Positions 49,507 through 59,035 of a DNA stretch of 64,000 nucleotides are shown piece after piece. Under the pieces are notes generated by a model. It saw only the letters and a program-made list of their open reading frames with translations. It did not search any database and had not been told where the DNA came from. Source of the stretch: Anaerolineales bacterium (GTDB lineage: Bacteria > Chloroflexota > Anaerolineae > Anaerolineales > Villigracilaceae); assembly GCA_014379595.1 (NCBI GenBank), contig JACMLM010000066.1, forward strand, positions 1 through 64,000, read 5' to 3'. The stretch's first letter is position 1, and each line of letters opens with the position of its first letter. Both the position numbers and the translations under genes were made by a program.

Positions 49507-50217
49507 TTATACAAGGGGTAAAAAGTCATCACGATGAGTTGAAAACTCAGCTATTGCCTGCTCATAATCATCGTGACGACCGATATCAAGCCAGTAGCCA
49601 TTAAAATTATAAACATTAACTTTCTTTCCTCCGTTAATCAGATTCAATATTAATTCAGGGAGATCAAGGTGTTGATTTTGAGCAATATAACCCAAGATTG
49701 ATGGTTCAAAAATATAAATTCCCATACTTACAGCATAGTGATAAGTTGGCTTTTCAATATAGTTTGCCACCCAGTTTTCAGAATCCACCTCAATCACGCC
49801 AAGATCAATTTTCACATCACGCTGATAGCAGGCAATTGTAGCTAGTGCTCCGCGTTCACGGTGATACTTAAGCATTGCATCGTAATCAATTGTTGTCAGT
49901 AGGTCACCGTTCATGACAAGAAAAGTTTCATTCAAGTTTCGAACCAGAGCAATTGGGCCTGCCGTTCCTAAGGGTTGCTCCTCGCGTGAATAATCAATTT
50001 TCACGTCAAACTTGCTTCCATCACCACAGTATGCTATTAATAATTCGGCCAGATGACCCACAGCAAGGGTCAGATCATTAAAACCATGACGCGCTAATTG
50101 ACGAATAACGATCTCCAAAATAGGCATATCCCCTACAGGCATTAATGGTTTTGGCAGAATGGTGGTATACGGGGCAAGGCGAGTTCCCTTACCTCCAGCT
50201 AAAATGACAGCTCGCAT
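49507..50217 (-). CDS. Sugar-1-phosphate nucleotidyltransferase (PtmE/GMP-like)
   Basis: 236 residues from the ATG at 50215-50217, with AAGGA upstream; a longer in-frame version overlapping the epimerase gene is rejected. MRAVILAGGKGTRLAPYTTI is the NTP-transferase loop, with LPKPLMPVGDMPI following and NGDLLTTIDY as the metal site. It lacks the C-terminal beta-helix, so it is a short nucleotidyltransferase like PtmE (GlcN-1-P guanylyltransferase) or RfbF-like enzymes. It is directly after the LegB-like gene, in keeping with supply of GDP- or UDP-activated GlcNAc for the legionaminate route. The base it uses is not decided by the sequence. Confidence 0.8.
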   Translation of the reverse strand: MRAVILAGGKGTRLAPYTTILPKPLMPVGDMPILEIVIRQLARHGFNDLTLAVGHLAELLIAYCGDGSKFDVKIDYSREEQPLGTAGPIALVRNLNETFLVMNGDLLTTIDYDAMLKYHRERGALATIACYQRDVKIDLGVIEVDSENWVANYIEKPTYHYAVSMGIYIFEPSILGYIAQNQHLDLPELILNLINGGKKVNVYNFNGYWLDIGRHDDYEQAIAEFSTHRDDFLPLV

Positions 50218-50225
50218 AATTTTCC

Positions 50226-51215
50226 TTAAACTGTATATTGGTCGGGTAGGTAGAGATCGATATGGGCTGAGATCCATTCAATGGTGGCTCGCAGGCCCTC
50301 GTCAAGAGAGATGCGAGGTTCCCATCCGATCAATTCACGAGCTTTTTGGTTCGAGGCCCACAGTTTCATCACTTCACTTTTGCCAGGTCGAACACGTTGC
50401 GAGTCGATAACTACTTTTGGCGTCTTGCCAATGATGGCAAATATTTTATCTACGAGATCACCGATACGGATAGTATTGTCATTACCAAGATTGATCTCTT
50501 GTCCAAGCACATTGTCAGCTTCCGCAACACGCATGAAACCATCTGCTGTATCTGTGACAAAAGTGAAATCGCGCGATGGATCAACGCTGCCTAGTTTTAC
50601 TTCATCACGTGTAAGCGCCTGCACAATAATAGTGGGAATTACGGCGCGCATAGATTGACGTGGACCATACGTATTGAAAGGCCGTAATGTAATAACAGGA
50701 ACTTCAAAGGAACGATAAAAACTTTCAGCAATTTTATCCGCGCCAATTTTACTGGCAGAATAAGGCGATTGCCCTTGAAGCGGATGAGCCTCATCAATTG
50801 GAACATACTGCGCTGTACCATACACTTCGCTGGTAGATGTATGAACCACGCGCCGCACCTTATGCTCACGCGCAGCCATCAACACATTCATCGTACCCAT
50901 AATATTTACATCGATCACTTCGCGCGGATTCATATACGAATATGGTATGGCGATCAACGCGCCAAGGTGAAAAATCGTGTCTACATCTCGCGCTGCGCTG
51001 CGCACTGCTTCCACATCACGCAAGTCGCCGCGAATGATCTCAAGCTTTGAAAACACATTAGGCGGTATCAACTTTAACATACCAACATCATTACGCGAGT
51101 TATAACGCGTAAATGCACGGACGTGCGCGCCATCGTTTACCAATCTTTCCACGAGATGACTGGCAATAAAACCGCCAGCGCCCGTTACAAGCACCTGTCT
51201 ATCCTTCCAATTCAT
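50226..51215 (-). CDS. legB: LegB-like NDP-GlcNAc 4,6-dehydratase (retaining)
   Basis: 329 residues, extended SDR. TGAGGFIASH binds NAD. HLGALIAIPYSYMNP, HTSTSEVYGTAQYVPIDE and SPYSASKIGADKIAESFYRSF carry the Thr/Asp/Glu-like and Tyr-x3-Lys catalytic residues. RPFNTYGPRQS is the sugar-nucleotide-binding turn. These blocks match LegB (Cj1319)-type enzymes that open the legionaminic acid pathway from GDP- or UDP-GlcNAc. Together with neuB and neuA in the same window, this supports a legionaminate-like product. LegC, LegH and LegG homologues are not visible here. Confidence 0.83.
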   Translation of the reverse strand: MNWKDRQVLVTGAGGFIASHLVERLVNDGAHVRAFTRYNSRNDVGMLKLIPPNVFSKLEIIRGDLRDVEAVRSAARDVDTIFHLGALIAIPYSYMNPREVIDVNIMGTMNVLMAAREHKVRRVVHTSTSEVYGTAQYVPIDEAHPLQGQSPYSASKIGADKIAESFYRSFEVPVITLRPFNTYGPRQSMRAVIPTIIVQALTRDEVKLGSVDPSRDFTFVTDTADGFMRVAEADNVLGQEINLGNDNTIRIGDLVDKIFAIIGKTPKVVIDSQRVRPGKSEVMKLWASNQKARELIGWEPRISLDEGLRATIEWISAHIDLYLPDQYTV

Positions 51216-51219
51216 AACT

Positions 51220-52146
51220 TTACTCCAACTCCGATTTTACACGTTGACGCCAATCATCCAACAGGTCTGATAATGATTGCTTAAAAGAAATTTGTGGACG
51301 CCATCCTGTAACACGACTTAACTTAAGTGAACTTCCTACTTGAATAGGGACATCATTCTTCTGAATCTTTTCCGCATCCACTCTAACCGCGAACTGGTGA
51401 GGGGACATGTCGATCATCCTGTCCAAACATGCTCTGATCGACACCACGCGTCCCGAGCACACATTATAGACCTGTCCGGCCTTCCCCCTTTCAGCAACCA
51501 ATTCAAAAGCGCGGACGGCATCGCGAACATCTACAAAGTCTCGGCGTGCATCCAAATTTCCAGTCACGATCTCAGTCTGCCCATTCAGTTCACCTAACGC
51601 GATCTGACGCGCAAAAGCAGAGCAGGCTAGGTCTGCTGGTTGTCCTGGTCCTAATAAATTGAACATACGTACAATTATCACTGGCAGATTAAAGGATTCA
51701 TAATAGCGCAAAGCCGCCAACTCTTGTGCTGCCTTGCTCACCGCATAATCAGTGAGCGGATGTAATTGTGTTCGCTCACTGATTGGCTTTGCACCAGATT
51801 TATGTCCATACACTGCGCTTGAACTTGCCACAATAACAATGGGGCGGCGGTCACTCTCCATGATTTGATCCAGCAACGCAACCGTACCTAGAAAATTGGC
51901 TTTATAAAGAATTTCCGATTGAGATGATTTAATAACTCCAGCAAGATGAAAAACTATATCAGGTTTTACATCCTCCAAAACCTGCTTGAGTTTATTTCGA
52001 TCTGTAAGTTCACCTTGATAGAAATTCTTATCCGAACTTGTGGCACGCAAATCAAAACCAAAGACTTCACCCCCCATAGATTTAAGATGGTAGGCAAGAT
52101 GAGATCCTACAAAACCGTGAACACCAGTAATTAATATGCGCGACAT
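51220..52146 (-). CDS. RMD-like GDP-4-keto-6-deoxymannose reductase family protein
   Basis: 308 residues. TGVHGFVGSH binds NADP. HLAGVIKSSQ, ASSSAVYGHKSG and YAVSKAAQE (Tyr-x3-Lys) follow. RMFNLLGPGQPADLACSAFARQIA and RRDFVDVRDAVRA are the RMD-type sugar-nucleotide signature. It would make GDP-D-rhamnose or a related 6-deoxy sugar from a 4-keto intermediate. There is no GMD in the window. It is 4 nt upstream of the LegB-like gene. Confidence 0.78.
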   Translation of the reverse strand: MSRILITGVHGFVGSHLAYHLKSMGGEVFGFDLRATSSDKNFYQGELTDRNKLKQVLEDVKPDIVFHLAGVIKSSQSEILYKANFLGTVALLDQIMESDRRPIVIVASSSAVYGHKSGAKPISERTQLHPLTDYAVSKAAQELAALRYYESFNLPVIIVRMFNLLGPGQPADLACSAFARQIALGELNGQTEIVTGNLDARRDFVDVRDAVRAFELVAERGKAGQVYNVCSGRVVSIRACLDRMIDMSPHQFAVRVDAEKIQKNDVPIQVGSSLKLSRVTGWRPQISFKQSLSDLLDDWRQRVKSELE

Positions 52147-52188
52147 TTTAGAGTATCAACCTGTATTTTTCCTCGATCCATTTACAAT

Positions 52189-53190
52189 TCATCTTTGATT
52201 TAAAGATGGGAATATGACTTTGATCTTGATCGTAAGAAATTGAATGAAAAGCAGGAAAAGACGTATCCATATGGGCCAGGTTATAGGAAATAAAACAAAT
52301 CGAACAATCTTTCTTACAGCCTTTACAAGCGCTTGCCTCACAATTAACACGCTAATATGACTTGCTACTCCCTTAATACAATAATGGCAATAATCCAAAA
52401 TGATATTACTTGCCATTGCTGCTGACTTAGCTGTTGTGCGCTTTCCTTTTATGTTATCGAGTACGCTTTCTGGAATATCTCTAGCCAGCAACATATCCAG
52501 ATATTTTTTCTTAATTTTTCTAGCAGAATCAACTTGCTCACCTTGGTGCTTGTTTGTAACACGCTCGCTGTGTTGTCTTAACAACAAGTGGATATCTTTT
52601 AAATTTCCAAGTCTGCCTGCAAAGCTTATTCGCCACCATAGATCATAGTCTTGGGCACGCCTTAATTGCGGGTCATAACCACCTATTTCATTGATTACAG
52701 AACGATGAAGCATCACACTTGGGTGGGAGATCGGATTAGAAAAAAGAAGATTCCACTTTAAAACCTCGGGATAAATTGAAAAAATATAGTCTTTTATATG
52801 ATTACCAACTTCATCAACTAATGTAAAACCAGTGCCTAAAGCAGCAACCCCCGGATGCTCATCAAGATATTTTATTTGTTCTTCAAACCGATACGGCAAG
52901 CTGATATCATCAGCATCCATACGTGCAATGTACTTACCTCGCGCCAGTTGAATACCAGCGTTTAAACAAATTGTTAGTCCTTGGTTTTGGACAAACTTTT
53001 TTATGTATATACGAGGGTCACGGTTTTGATATTCTTTCAACAAAGCAGGCGTTGAATCGGTTGAGCCATCATCAATGATGATAAATTCAAAATCCTTAAA
53101 TGTTTGCCTAAGAATACTATCAATCGCTTCGCAAATAAATTGTTCACCATTATGAACTGCCATAACTACTGAGATAAGTGGATTTACCAT
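52189..53190 (-). CDS. GT2-family glycosyltransferase
   Basis: 333 residues from the ATG at 53188-53190; a TTG five codons upstream is rejected. VVMAVHNGEQFICEAIDSILRQ, IIIDDGSTD and RMDADD mark a classic GT-A/GT2 enzyme of the EpsE/WbbL type. QRAQDYDLWWR near the middle is the acceptor-binding ED/QDYDLW motif. The C-terminal 40 residues are hydrophobic (FVLFPITWPIWIRLFLLFIQF) and may anchor it to the membrane. Confidence 0.88.
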   Translation of the reverse strand: MVNPLISVVMAVHNGEQFICEAIDSILRQTFKDFEFIIIDDGSTDSTPALLKEYQNRDPRIYIKKFVQNQGLTICLNAGIQLARGKYIARMDADDISLPYRFEEQIKYLDEHPGVAALGTGFTLVDEVGNHIKDYIFSIYPEVLKWNLLFSNPISHPSVMLHRSVINEIGGYDPQLRRAQDYDLWWRISFAGRLGNLKDIHLLLRQHSERVTNKHQGEQVDSARKIKKKYLDMLLARDIPESVLDNIKGKRTTAKSAAMASNIILDYCHYCIKGVASHISVLIVRQALVKAVRKIVRFVLFPITWPIWIRLFLLFIQFLTIKIKVIFPSLNQR

Positions 53191-53223
53191 TTCGACTTCT
53201 TGCAAATAAACTCCTAAAAAGAA

Positions 53224-53982
53224 CTACTCTGAAGGAAATAATTCAGCCCAAATTTCACCCCAGCGAACCTCAAGGTGTTTTACTGTCAAACCAGCTTCCT
53301 GCATTTCTGAAGCGAATGTCTCCAAAGTATATTCAATCTCATGTGTATCATCCAAGCGCCATTCTACTCCAACCTCTTTCTTGAGAGGAACACGCCAATC
53401 CCGTTCAAAGAGGGGAACACGTATCAGAAAGCGACTGGGTTGAGCAACTTCTTGTACACGCCGCAAAAAAGCTGGCCGTCCAGGGAGATGTTCGAGCACA
53501 TTTGATAGCATTACCAGGCTATATTTCTCGTTTGGCAAAGTCTTCAACGCATCACCCATACGAAACTCCAAACGGGGATGCTGATATCTTTCTTTAGCTG
53601 TCCTTATATTATCTGCGTTTATATCTATACCTAGTACCTGCGCTCCTGTATCTTTTGCCACATCATATGCAACTGCGCCAATTCCACAGCCAATATCTAA
53701 AACGCGGTCATTCTCTGTGATTCGCTGAATAAAAAAATCGTGATAATTCATTAGACGATGTTTGGGATGAATGCCGCGATCATAAACTATAGATATACGC
53801 CCCTGGAGATGATAAAGCATCGTATCTAACTTAAAAAGAAATTTCAAAGCCTCTGTCGCTGGTCGAGATTTTGCACGATGTGAAATAATATTAAAAACAA
53901 CCTGCACTATTTTTTCATCCGACAAGATGTCAAAAACGCTGTTTAGTAAACGAATTGGTAATTCTTTTAATTTTACTGTCAT
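53224..53982 (-). CDS. Class I SAM-dependent methyltransferase
   Basis: 252 residues. VLDIGCGIG (94-102) is motif I, LGIDINADNI is post-I, and YSLVMLSNVLEHLPGRPAFL is the motif IV region. The N-terminal 80 residues are helical. Its ATG overlaps the GT4 gene by 4 nt (ATGA), so it is coupled with that transferase and probably methylates the same glycan unit. Confidence 0.82.
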   Translation of the reverse strand: MTVKLKELPIRLLNSVFDILSDEKIVQVVFNIISHRAKSRPATEALKFLFKLDTMLYHLQGRISIVYDRGIHPKHRLMNYHDFFIQRITENDRVLDIGCGIGAVAYDVAKDTGAQVLGIDINADNIRTAKERYQHPRLEFRMGDALKTLPNEKYSLVMLSNVLEHLPGRPAFLRRVQEVAQPSRFLIRVPLFERDWRVPLKKEVGVEWRLDDTHEIEYTLETFASEMQEAGLTVKHLEVRWGEIWAELFPSE

Positions 53983-55091
53983 TCAATTTCTCCAGTTTTG
54001 ATATTTTGCAACATGGAAAATTCCATTTCTGCAATGTGATCTAATGAGTAATTTTCTTCAATGAATTTTCGTGCATTGGCACCGAGTTTCTGCCGAAGTT
54101 CTGGATGGGATAAAAGGTGCTGGATGCCAGCTCGAATGCTTTGCGAGTCGGTTCCGCACAGCCAACCGGTCTCACCATGAACAATCTGTTCGCGTATACC
54201 CGGGGAATCTGCTCCCAGCACTGTTGCGCCACAAGACATGGCTTCGAGCAGGGATTTGGGATGACCTTCATGAGGTGATACCAATACAAACACCGCAGAT
54301 TGGCGAATGAGGGAGGGTAATTGATCGTGCGGTAACACGCCATGTAAGATCAATTGCACATTCAATTCACTAGCTCTTTCCCGTAAGGATTCACGTAAAT
54401 GGCCTTCACCAATAAAATGTAATTCGACATTCAAATTTTCGCACGCTTCAATAAGGGAATATAAATTTTTATCCTCGCTTAATCGGCCAATAAAAGAGAT
54501 ATGATTTGAAGCAGGTAGTATTTCTTCGGGTGAGAAAATATCGGTTAACACATAATTCGGAATAACGCGGATACGCTCATTGGGCACATTGTAATTTTTG
54601 ATTACATAATCCTGCATGGATGGTGTAGTGACAACCACGACTTGCGCTTGGGTAAATACAGTGTACTCTATATCGCGTGCATGCTTTGCGGCATCAAGCC
54701 TACCCCTAGACTGCATCAGGCTTGACCACATGTAACCGCAGCGCGCAATGAATGGCTTGTGCCAAATATGTGCAGCACGCAACGCAACATCTGAACCATT
54801 AGTTTGGTTAGTTTTGATTACGTCTACATGGCGAAGCGCGCGTATATGCAAAAATGGTGCCAGACGTTCATACCATTTTTGTGGAAGCCCCCAATAATTA
54901 CACAAGATATGAATACCTTGCAAATCTTGCACATAATTTAAATCTTGCTTGCCACCATATGTCAAAAAAGTGACCTTTACACCTCTTTGTTGCAAGTACA
55001 AAAATAGTGCAATTTCGCGTTCCAGCGAACCATTTTGCACCCAGGTTTGCAAGGAGACACCGCGCGTGAAAAAGAGGCATAACGATATCAA
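53979..55091 (-). CDS. GT4-family glycosyltransferase
   Basis: 370 residues; a TTG start is assumed since no in-frame ATG precedes the conserved N-lobe (SLQTWVQNGSLEREIALFLYL). C-lobe: HISFIGRLSEDKNLYSLIEAC, LHFIGEGHLRESLRE, VLVSPHEGHPKSLLEAMSCGATVLGADSPGI (E-x7-E-like), GETGWLCGTD. Upstream SD is weak. It overlaps the methyltransferase at 53224 by 4 nt. Confidence 0.85.
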   Translation of the reverse strand: MISLCLFFTRGVSLQTWVQNGSLEREIALFLYLQQRGVKVTFLTYGGKQDLNYVQDLQGIHILCNYWGLPQKWYERLAPFLHIRALRHVDVIKTNQTNGSDVALRAAHIWHKPFIARCGYMWSSLMQSRGRLDAAKHARDIEYTVFTQAQVVVVTTPSMQDYVIKNYNVPNERIRVIPNYVLTDIFSPEEILPASNHISFIGRLSEDKNLYSLIEACENLNVELHFIGEGHLRESLRERASELNVQLILHGVLPHDQLPSLIRQSAVFVLVSPHEGHPKSLLEAMSCGATVLGADSPGIREQIVHGETGWLCGTDSQSIRAGIQHLLSHPELRQKLGANARKFIEENYSLDHIAEMEFSMLQNIKTGEIE

Positions 55092-55106
55092 AGGTTGTTT
55101 CTCAAT

Positions 55107-55904
55107 CTATTTTATCTTCTGCATAACAAGAAGTGCACTATGAGAAGCAAATGGCTTAAACAATCTTTCCAGACGACTACGCAAGTGCGTAGCACGTCTT
55201 CCCTCATAGACTTCCTGTAACCAAGGCTGTAATAACGAAACCTCATCTTTAAAACCTTTAAGCCCCGAATATGTGAGAAACTCTTTTAATTGAAAGCCTA
55301 ATGCTTCAAGGTCCGCCTGGAAACAGCTTGGAGAAAGCGCAAATTGATAAAAAGTATCAACCTGTCCATTCAATTCCTGTTTTTCTGCTATAGGGTAAAG
55401 TTTTAGAAAAACTTTTAGACGACGCAAAGGTGACATATAGGGGAACGATATAAACAAAAACCCACCCGGTCGGAGGGTACGTCTCATTTCGTTAATGATT
55501 GGAGTATATCCATCCCAAAAATGCTCGATTACACCGACAGAGATATAGCCATCCAACGAAGCATCAGGAATATCCAAAGCACGCACATCACCAAAGCGGA
55601 CATCTAATTCAGGCACTGCTTCATTGATGTTCTTAATAGTTTCGGATGCGAAATCTATACCGATAGCTTTATAACCTTGATACTGTAAAGCATGGACAAT
55701 ATGCCCCATGCCACAACCACCTTCCAACACCACGCTCTCTTTGGGCAAATGGCGTTTAACTGCGGGAATAAACAAACGATCATCTACAGAATTTCGCAAA
55801 ACCGTTTGCAGGTCTGTCGTGCTCCAGTGTTTATCCCAAAATTTGGAGGTAGCTTGCTGTTTATAAAAAGCTAATGCTTGCTTATCAGTGAGATAGACTT
55901 TCAT
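55107..55904 (-). CDS. Class I SAM-dependent methyltransferase
   Basis: 265 residues. Motif I is VVLEGGCGMG (58-67), with Gly in place of the more usual Asp/Ile-Gly pair. It is followed by IGIDFASETIKNI and DGYISVGVIEHFWDG. The end of the protein (YEGRRATHLRSRLERLFKPF) is strongly basic. It lies 15 nt before the GT4 gene. The acceptor is unknown. Confidence 0.8.
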   Translation of the reverse strand: MKVYLTDKQALAFYKQQATSKFWDKHWSTTDLQTVLRNSVDDRLFIPAVKRHLPKESVVLEGGCGMGHIVHALQYQGYKAIGIDFASETIKNINEAVPELDVRFGDVRALDIPDASLDGYISVGVIEHFWDGYTPIINEMRRTLRPGGFLFISFPYMSPLRRLKVFLKLYPIAEKQELNGQVDTFYQFALSPSCFQADLEALGFQLKEFLTYSGLKGFKDEVSLLQPWLQEVYEGRRATHLRSRLERLFKPFASHSALLVMQKIK

Positions 55905-56063
55905 ATTTTTAAATGTTTTATACAGGTTTTATGATGTTAATGAAACTTACTTATTCCAGCAGTTCCAGACATTTTTTGAAAACTTTGTAGAATCTTCCTA
56001 AAGGATTAGTTGAGCAGTAATACTTTTACTCTTTAAATTTAATACTGCTTGAGTGTCATATAT

Positions 56064-57959
56064 TTAGTTTTTCTTCTCAATAAATTTTCCCCACCACAAC
56101 ACCAATGTTAGTAAATTCCATATTTGATGGCTGTTTTCAGCTTTACCTTCCATATGATCTTGCAGAAGTTTTTGGGTTACGTTATTGTTCAGACCAATTC
56201 GATGCATATTCGCAGGTGAAAGGCTATCTAAAACAAAGGGTTTTAATTTACCTTTTATCCAAAGCGCATTGGGTATATTAAAACCTGCCTTCTTACGATA
56301 CAAGACTGAAGCAGGTAGTTTATCTTTCATCGCAGCTTTTAACAAATATTTCTTGTGTCGAAAGCCTTTTAATTTAAGTGAAGGTGGTGTTTTTGCAGCA
56401 AACTCTACCAGGCGATAATCTAGAAACGGTGTGCGAGCCTCCAGCCCATGTGCCATTGTCATTCGATCAATTTTGATCAGACTATCATTAGGAAGATAAA
56501 ATTTTGTGTCAACGTACAGCAATCGATTTAATGGATGGCGGGCATTGGTCCTCTTATAGAGTGATCGATAAAGTTCTATAAAGTCACTCTGGGCACCGGG
56601 CCTATCTATAATAGGAGATAGTAATTGATTACGCATTGACTGGTCAAAAATAACCCTCCAATAGGCGTGTGCCTCTTCCGCTGATTTTTCTGCTCCATTA
56701 ACAAAACGTTTCAGCTTTGCGTCTAGACTAACTTTACTATCTGATGAAGGTAAAGATAAAATTAAAGGAGCAATCACTCTTTTCCGCAACCAGGAAGGAA
56801 TTAAATGATATGCCTGATGTAAATAATACGCAGGGTAGGTCTCGTAACCTGCAAGAAGTTCATCAGCACCATCACCGCTCAGACTCATTGTGACCCATTC
56901 ACGGGTCATTTGAGCCAGATAATAAACAGCCACCATTGAAGAATTTGCTGTTGGCTCTTCTCCATGCCATACCAGTTTAGGCAGAAGTTCTTCCACATCT
57001 GCAGTTACAACCTTCTCATGGTGATCCGATCCAATATAATTGGCAAGCTGCCGAGCATAACTTAGCTCGCTAAACGTTTCTTCATCAAAACCGATACTAA
57101 ATGTTTTGACCGGCTCACTCATATTTTTAGACATCCAGTAAGCAATACTACTTGAGTCGGCACCACCACTTAAGAAAGACCCAAAAGGAACATCGCTAAC
57201 CAGGCGTACTCGTACCGCATCTTCCAGGAGAGCTTGAAATTCTTCAATATAAGCTTCTTCTGAACGATAATTATCTTCCTGATAGACAATATCCCAATAT
57301 TGTTCCATTTGAGTACTACCATCTGAATTTACTAACAAATAAGTTCCAGGCTCAAGTTGATGGATACCCTCAAATAATGTATTTGGTGCAGGTGTGTAAT
57401 TTAAAGCCAGATAATAAGACAGCGATTCATAATTTATAGAACGATCTACCGCTGGGTCAGAAAGAATAGCTTTAATCTCTGAGCCAAATAATATACGGTT
57501 TGGTAAAAGCATATAGAAGAGAGGTTTTACACCTAACCTGTCTCTTACCAGCCATAGGCGCTGTAAATTTGCATCCCATAAAGCAAAAGCAAACATACCG
57601 TTAAATCGCTCCAGGCATTTAACGCCCCATTGCTCATATGCATGCAAGACCGTCTCTGTATCTGTATTAGATTGAAAAATATGACCATGACTTTCTAATT
57701 CTTTGCGAATTTCTTTAAAGTTGAAAATCTCACCGTTATAAGTTATCCAAATCGTGCGGTTTTCATTGGTCATAGGTTGAATACCCGCGGAGGATAAGTC
57801 GATAATTGCTAGACGGCGATGGCCTAAGCCAACAATATTGTCAATGTATATATCTTCTCCATCTGGCCCTCGATGAGCTATTGAAGCAGTCATACGTCGG
57901 ACCATTTCAGCCATTACTGGTTTATTATTGAAATTTAATACTCCGGCAATTCCACACAT
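56064..57959 (-). CDS. asnB: Asparagine synthase-like glutamine amidotransferase
   Basis: 631 residues from the ATG at 57957-57959, which puts the catalytic Cys at position 2 (MCGIAG); three further upstream codons are rejected for that reason. The N-terminal class II glutaminase has YNGEIFNFKEIR and RDRLGVKPL. The C-terminal ATP-pyrophosphatase domain has SGGADSS at 264-270. In glycan loci such proteins usually amidate a carboxylate, for example on a uronic or nonulosonic acid, and not aspartate. With methyltransferases around it, this is the likely role here. An A/T-rich gap of 159 bp separates it from the downstream methyltransferase gene. Confidence 0.9.
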   Translation of the reverse strand: MCGIAGVLNFNNKPVMAEMVRRMTASIAHRGPDGEDIYIDNIVGLGHRRLAIIDLSSAGIQPMTNENRTIWITYNGEIFNFKEIRKELESHGHIFQSNTDTETVLHAYEQWGVKCLERFNGMFAFALWDANLQRLWLVRDRLGVKPLFYMLLPNRILFGSEIKAILSDPAVDRSINYESLSYYLALNYTPAPNTLFEGIHQLEPGTYLLVNSDGSTQMEQYWDIVYQEDNYRSEEAYIEEFQALLEDAVRVRLVSDVPFGSFLSGGADSSSIAYWMSKNMSEPVKTFSIGFDEETFSELSYARQLANYIGSDHHEKVVTADVEELLPKLVWHGEEPTANSSMVAVYYLAQMTREWVTMSLSGDGADELLAGYETYPAYYLHQAYHLIPSWLRKRVIAPLILSLPSSDSKVSLDAKLKRFVNGAEKSAEEAHAYWRVIFDQSMRNQLLSPIIDRPGAQSDFIELYRSLYKRTNARHPLNRLLYVDTKFYLPNDSLIKIDRMTMAHGLEARTPFLDYRLVEFAAKTPPSLKLKGFRHKKYLLKAAMKDKLPASVLYRKKAGFNIPNALWIKGKLKPFVLDSLSPANMHRIGLNNNVTQKLLQDHMEGKAENSHQIWNLLTLVLWWGKFIEKKN

Positions 57960-58069
57960 TATTGCCATTCTCGCTTTCTTACCATATAGTATTTTTTATT
58001 CAAACATATGAAACAAAAAAATAAATTGATGAGTCGCAAATTCTTAATTCCAGCATCAGCCAAACATTT

Positions 58070-59035
58070 CTAAGTTAATGGTTTTTGCGCTATCACTTGC
58101 ATATTAGAAGACTGCCTTGTCAGTTGGATCTGAATAAAATCGACCAAGCTGAAAATAAGCATAGGAATAAAGTTTTTAGCCGAAAACCAATTTGCAACCC
58201 ATTTTAGAGAGGAAATTTCAGATAAACTATGATGATAAGATTGGGCCCAAAAATTGGGAGAAAGAGTAGGAGTGATTTTGATATTATGATAACCCAGCTT
58301 ATCAAGATGAGCATGAATATTCTTACTATCATAAACTGTCCAGTGACGTGGAAAATGCCATCCACCCCAGTAACGTCTCGCAAATAATTGAGCATCCCAC
58401 CCAAGGGAATTTGGCGTTTCCATAATTAAATACCCTCCTGGCTTGAGAGCATTTATAGCAGTGGCCAGCAAAAGCCGTGGATTATCCAAATGTTCAATTA
58501 CATCCTTCATCCAAATAAGATCCCATTGCCCAATTTGAGGTGCTAAATCTTCGAAACGGCCCTGATGAAGCGGAATCTGATGCACACGTAAACGCTCAAC
58601 TGCACGATCACTGATATCTAAACCAGCTAATTCCCAAGTAGATGAGCCAAATTGTCTCAATAAAAGCAAGAGATCCCCATTACCACAACCAACATCTAAG
58701 ATACGAGCATGATCTTGAACTAATTTCGAAGTTAGAAACACACGGCCGCGCAAAAATAACTGCCGAGCGATTCGTGTTATCCATCCTAATTTGGTTTCAA
58801 AATGGTAGGGAATATAATTTGCAGGATAAATGATATCTAATTCACTGCTGTGAGGGCGAGGATTCAAATAAATCACCTGGCAATTCTGGCAACGAACCAT
58901 ATGAAAAGTTTCATCAGATGTATGATATTCAAAATCTAACCCTGCCCCTACCTCTATAAATTTATCTAACCCACAAGCTGGGCAAGCTACCTCAATCATT
59001 TTTAATTGCTTACTCACAGAAGATTTATCATTCAT
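58070..59035 (-). CDS. SAM methyltransferase with N-terminal zinc ribbon
   Basis: 321 residues. Cys18-x2-Cys21 and Cys49-x2-Cys52 form a zinc ribbon, followed by NPRPHSSELDIIYPANY. The class I methyltransferase domain has ILDVGCGNG at 112-120 and DLIWMKDVIEHLDNPR. This Zn-ribbon plus methyltransferase arrangement is common in O-antigen loci and resembles C-methyltransferases of deoxysugars. It overlaps the desaturase gene by 8 nt (ATGAATGA). Confidence 0.85.
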   Translation of the reverse strand: MNDKSSVSKQLKMIEVACPACGLDKFIEVGAGLDFEYHTSDETFHMVRCQNCQVIYLNPRPHSSELDIIYPANYIPYHFETKLGWITRIARQLFLRGRVFLTSKLVQDHARILDVGCGNGDLLLLLRQFGSSTWELAGLDISDRAVERLRVHQIPLHQGRFEDLAPQIGQWDLIWMKDVIEHLDNPRLLLATAINALKPGGYLIMETPNSLGWDAQLFARRYWGGWHFPRHWTVYDSKNIHAHLDKLGYHNIKITPTLSPNFWAQSYHHSLSEISSLKWVANWFSAKNFIPMLIFSLVDFIQIQLTRQSSNMQVIAQKPLT

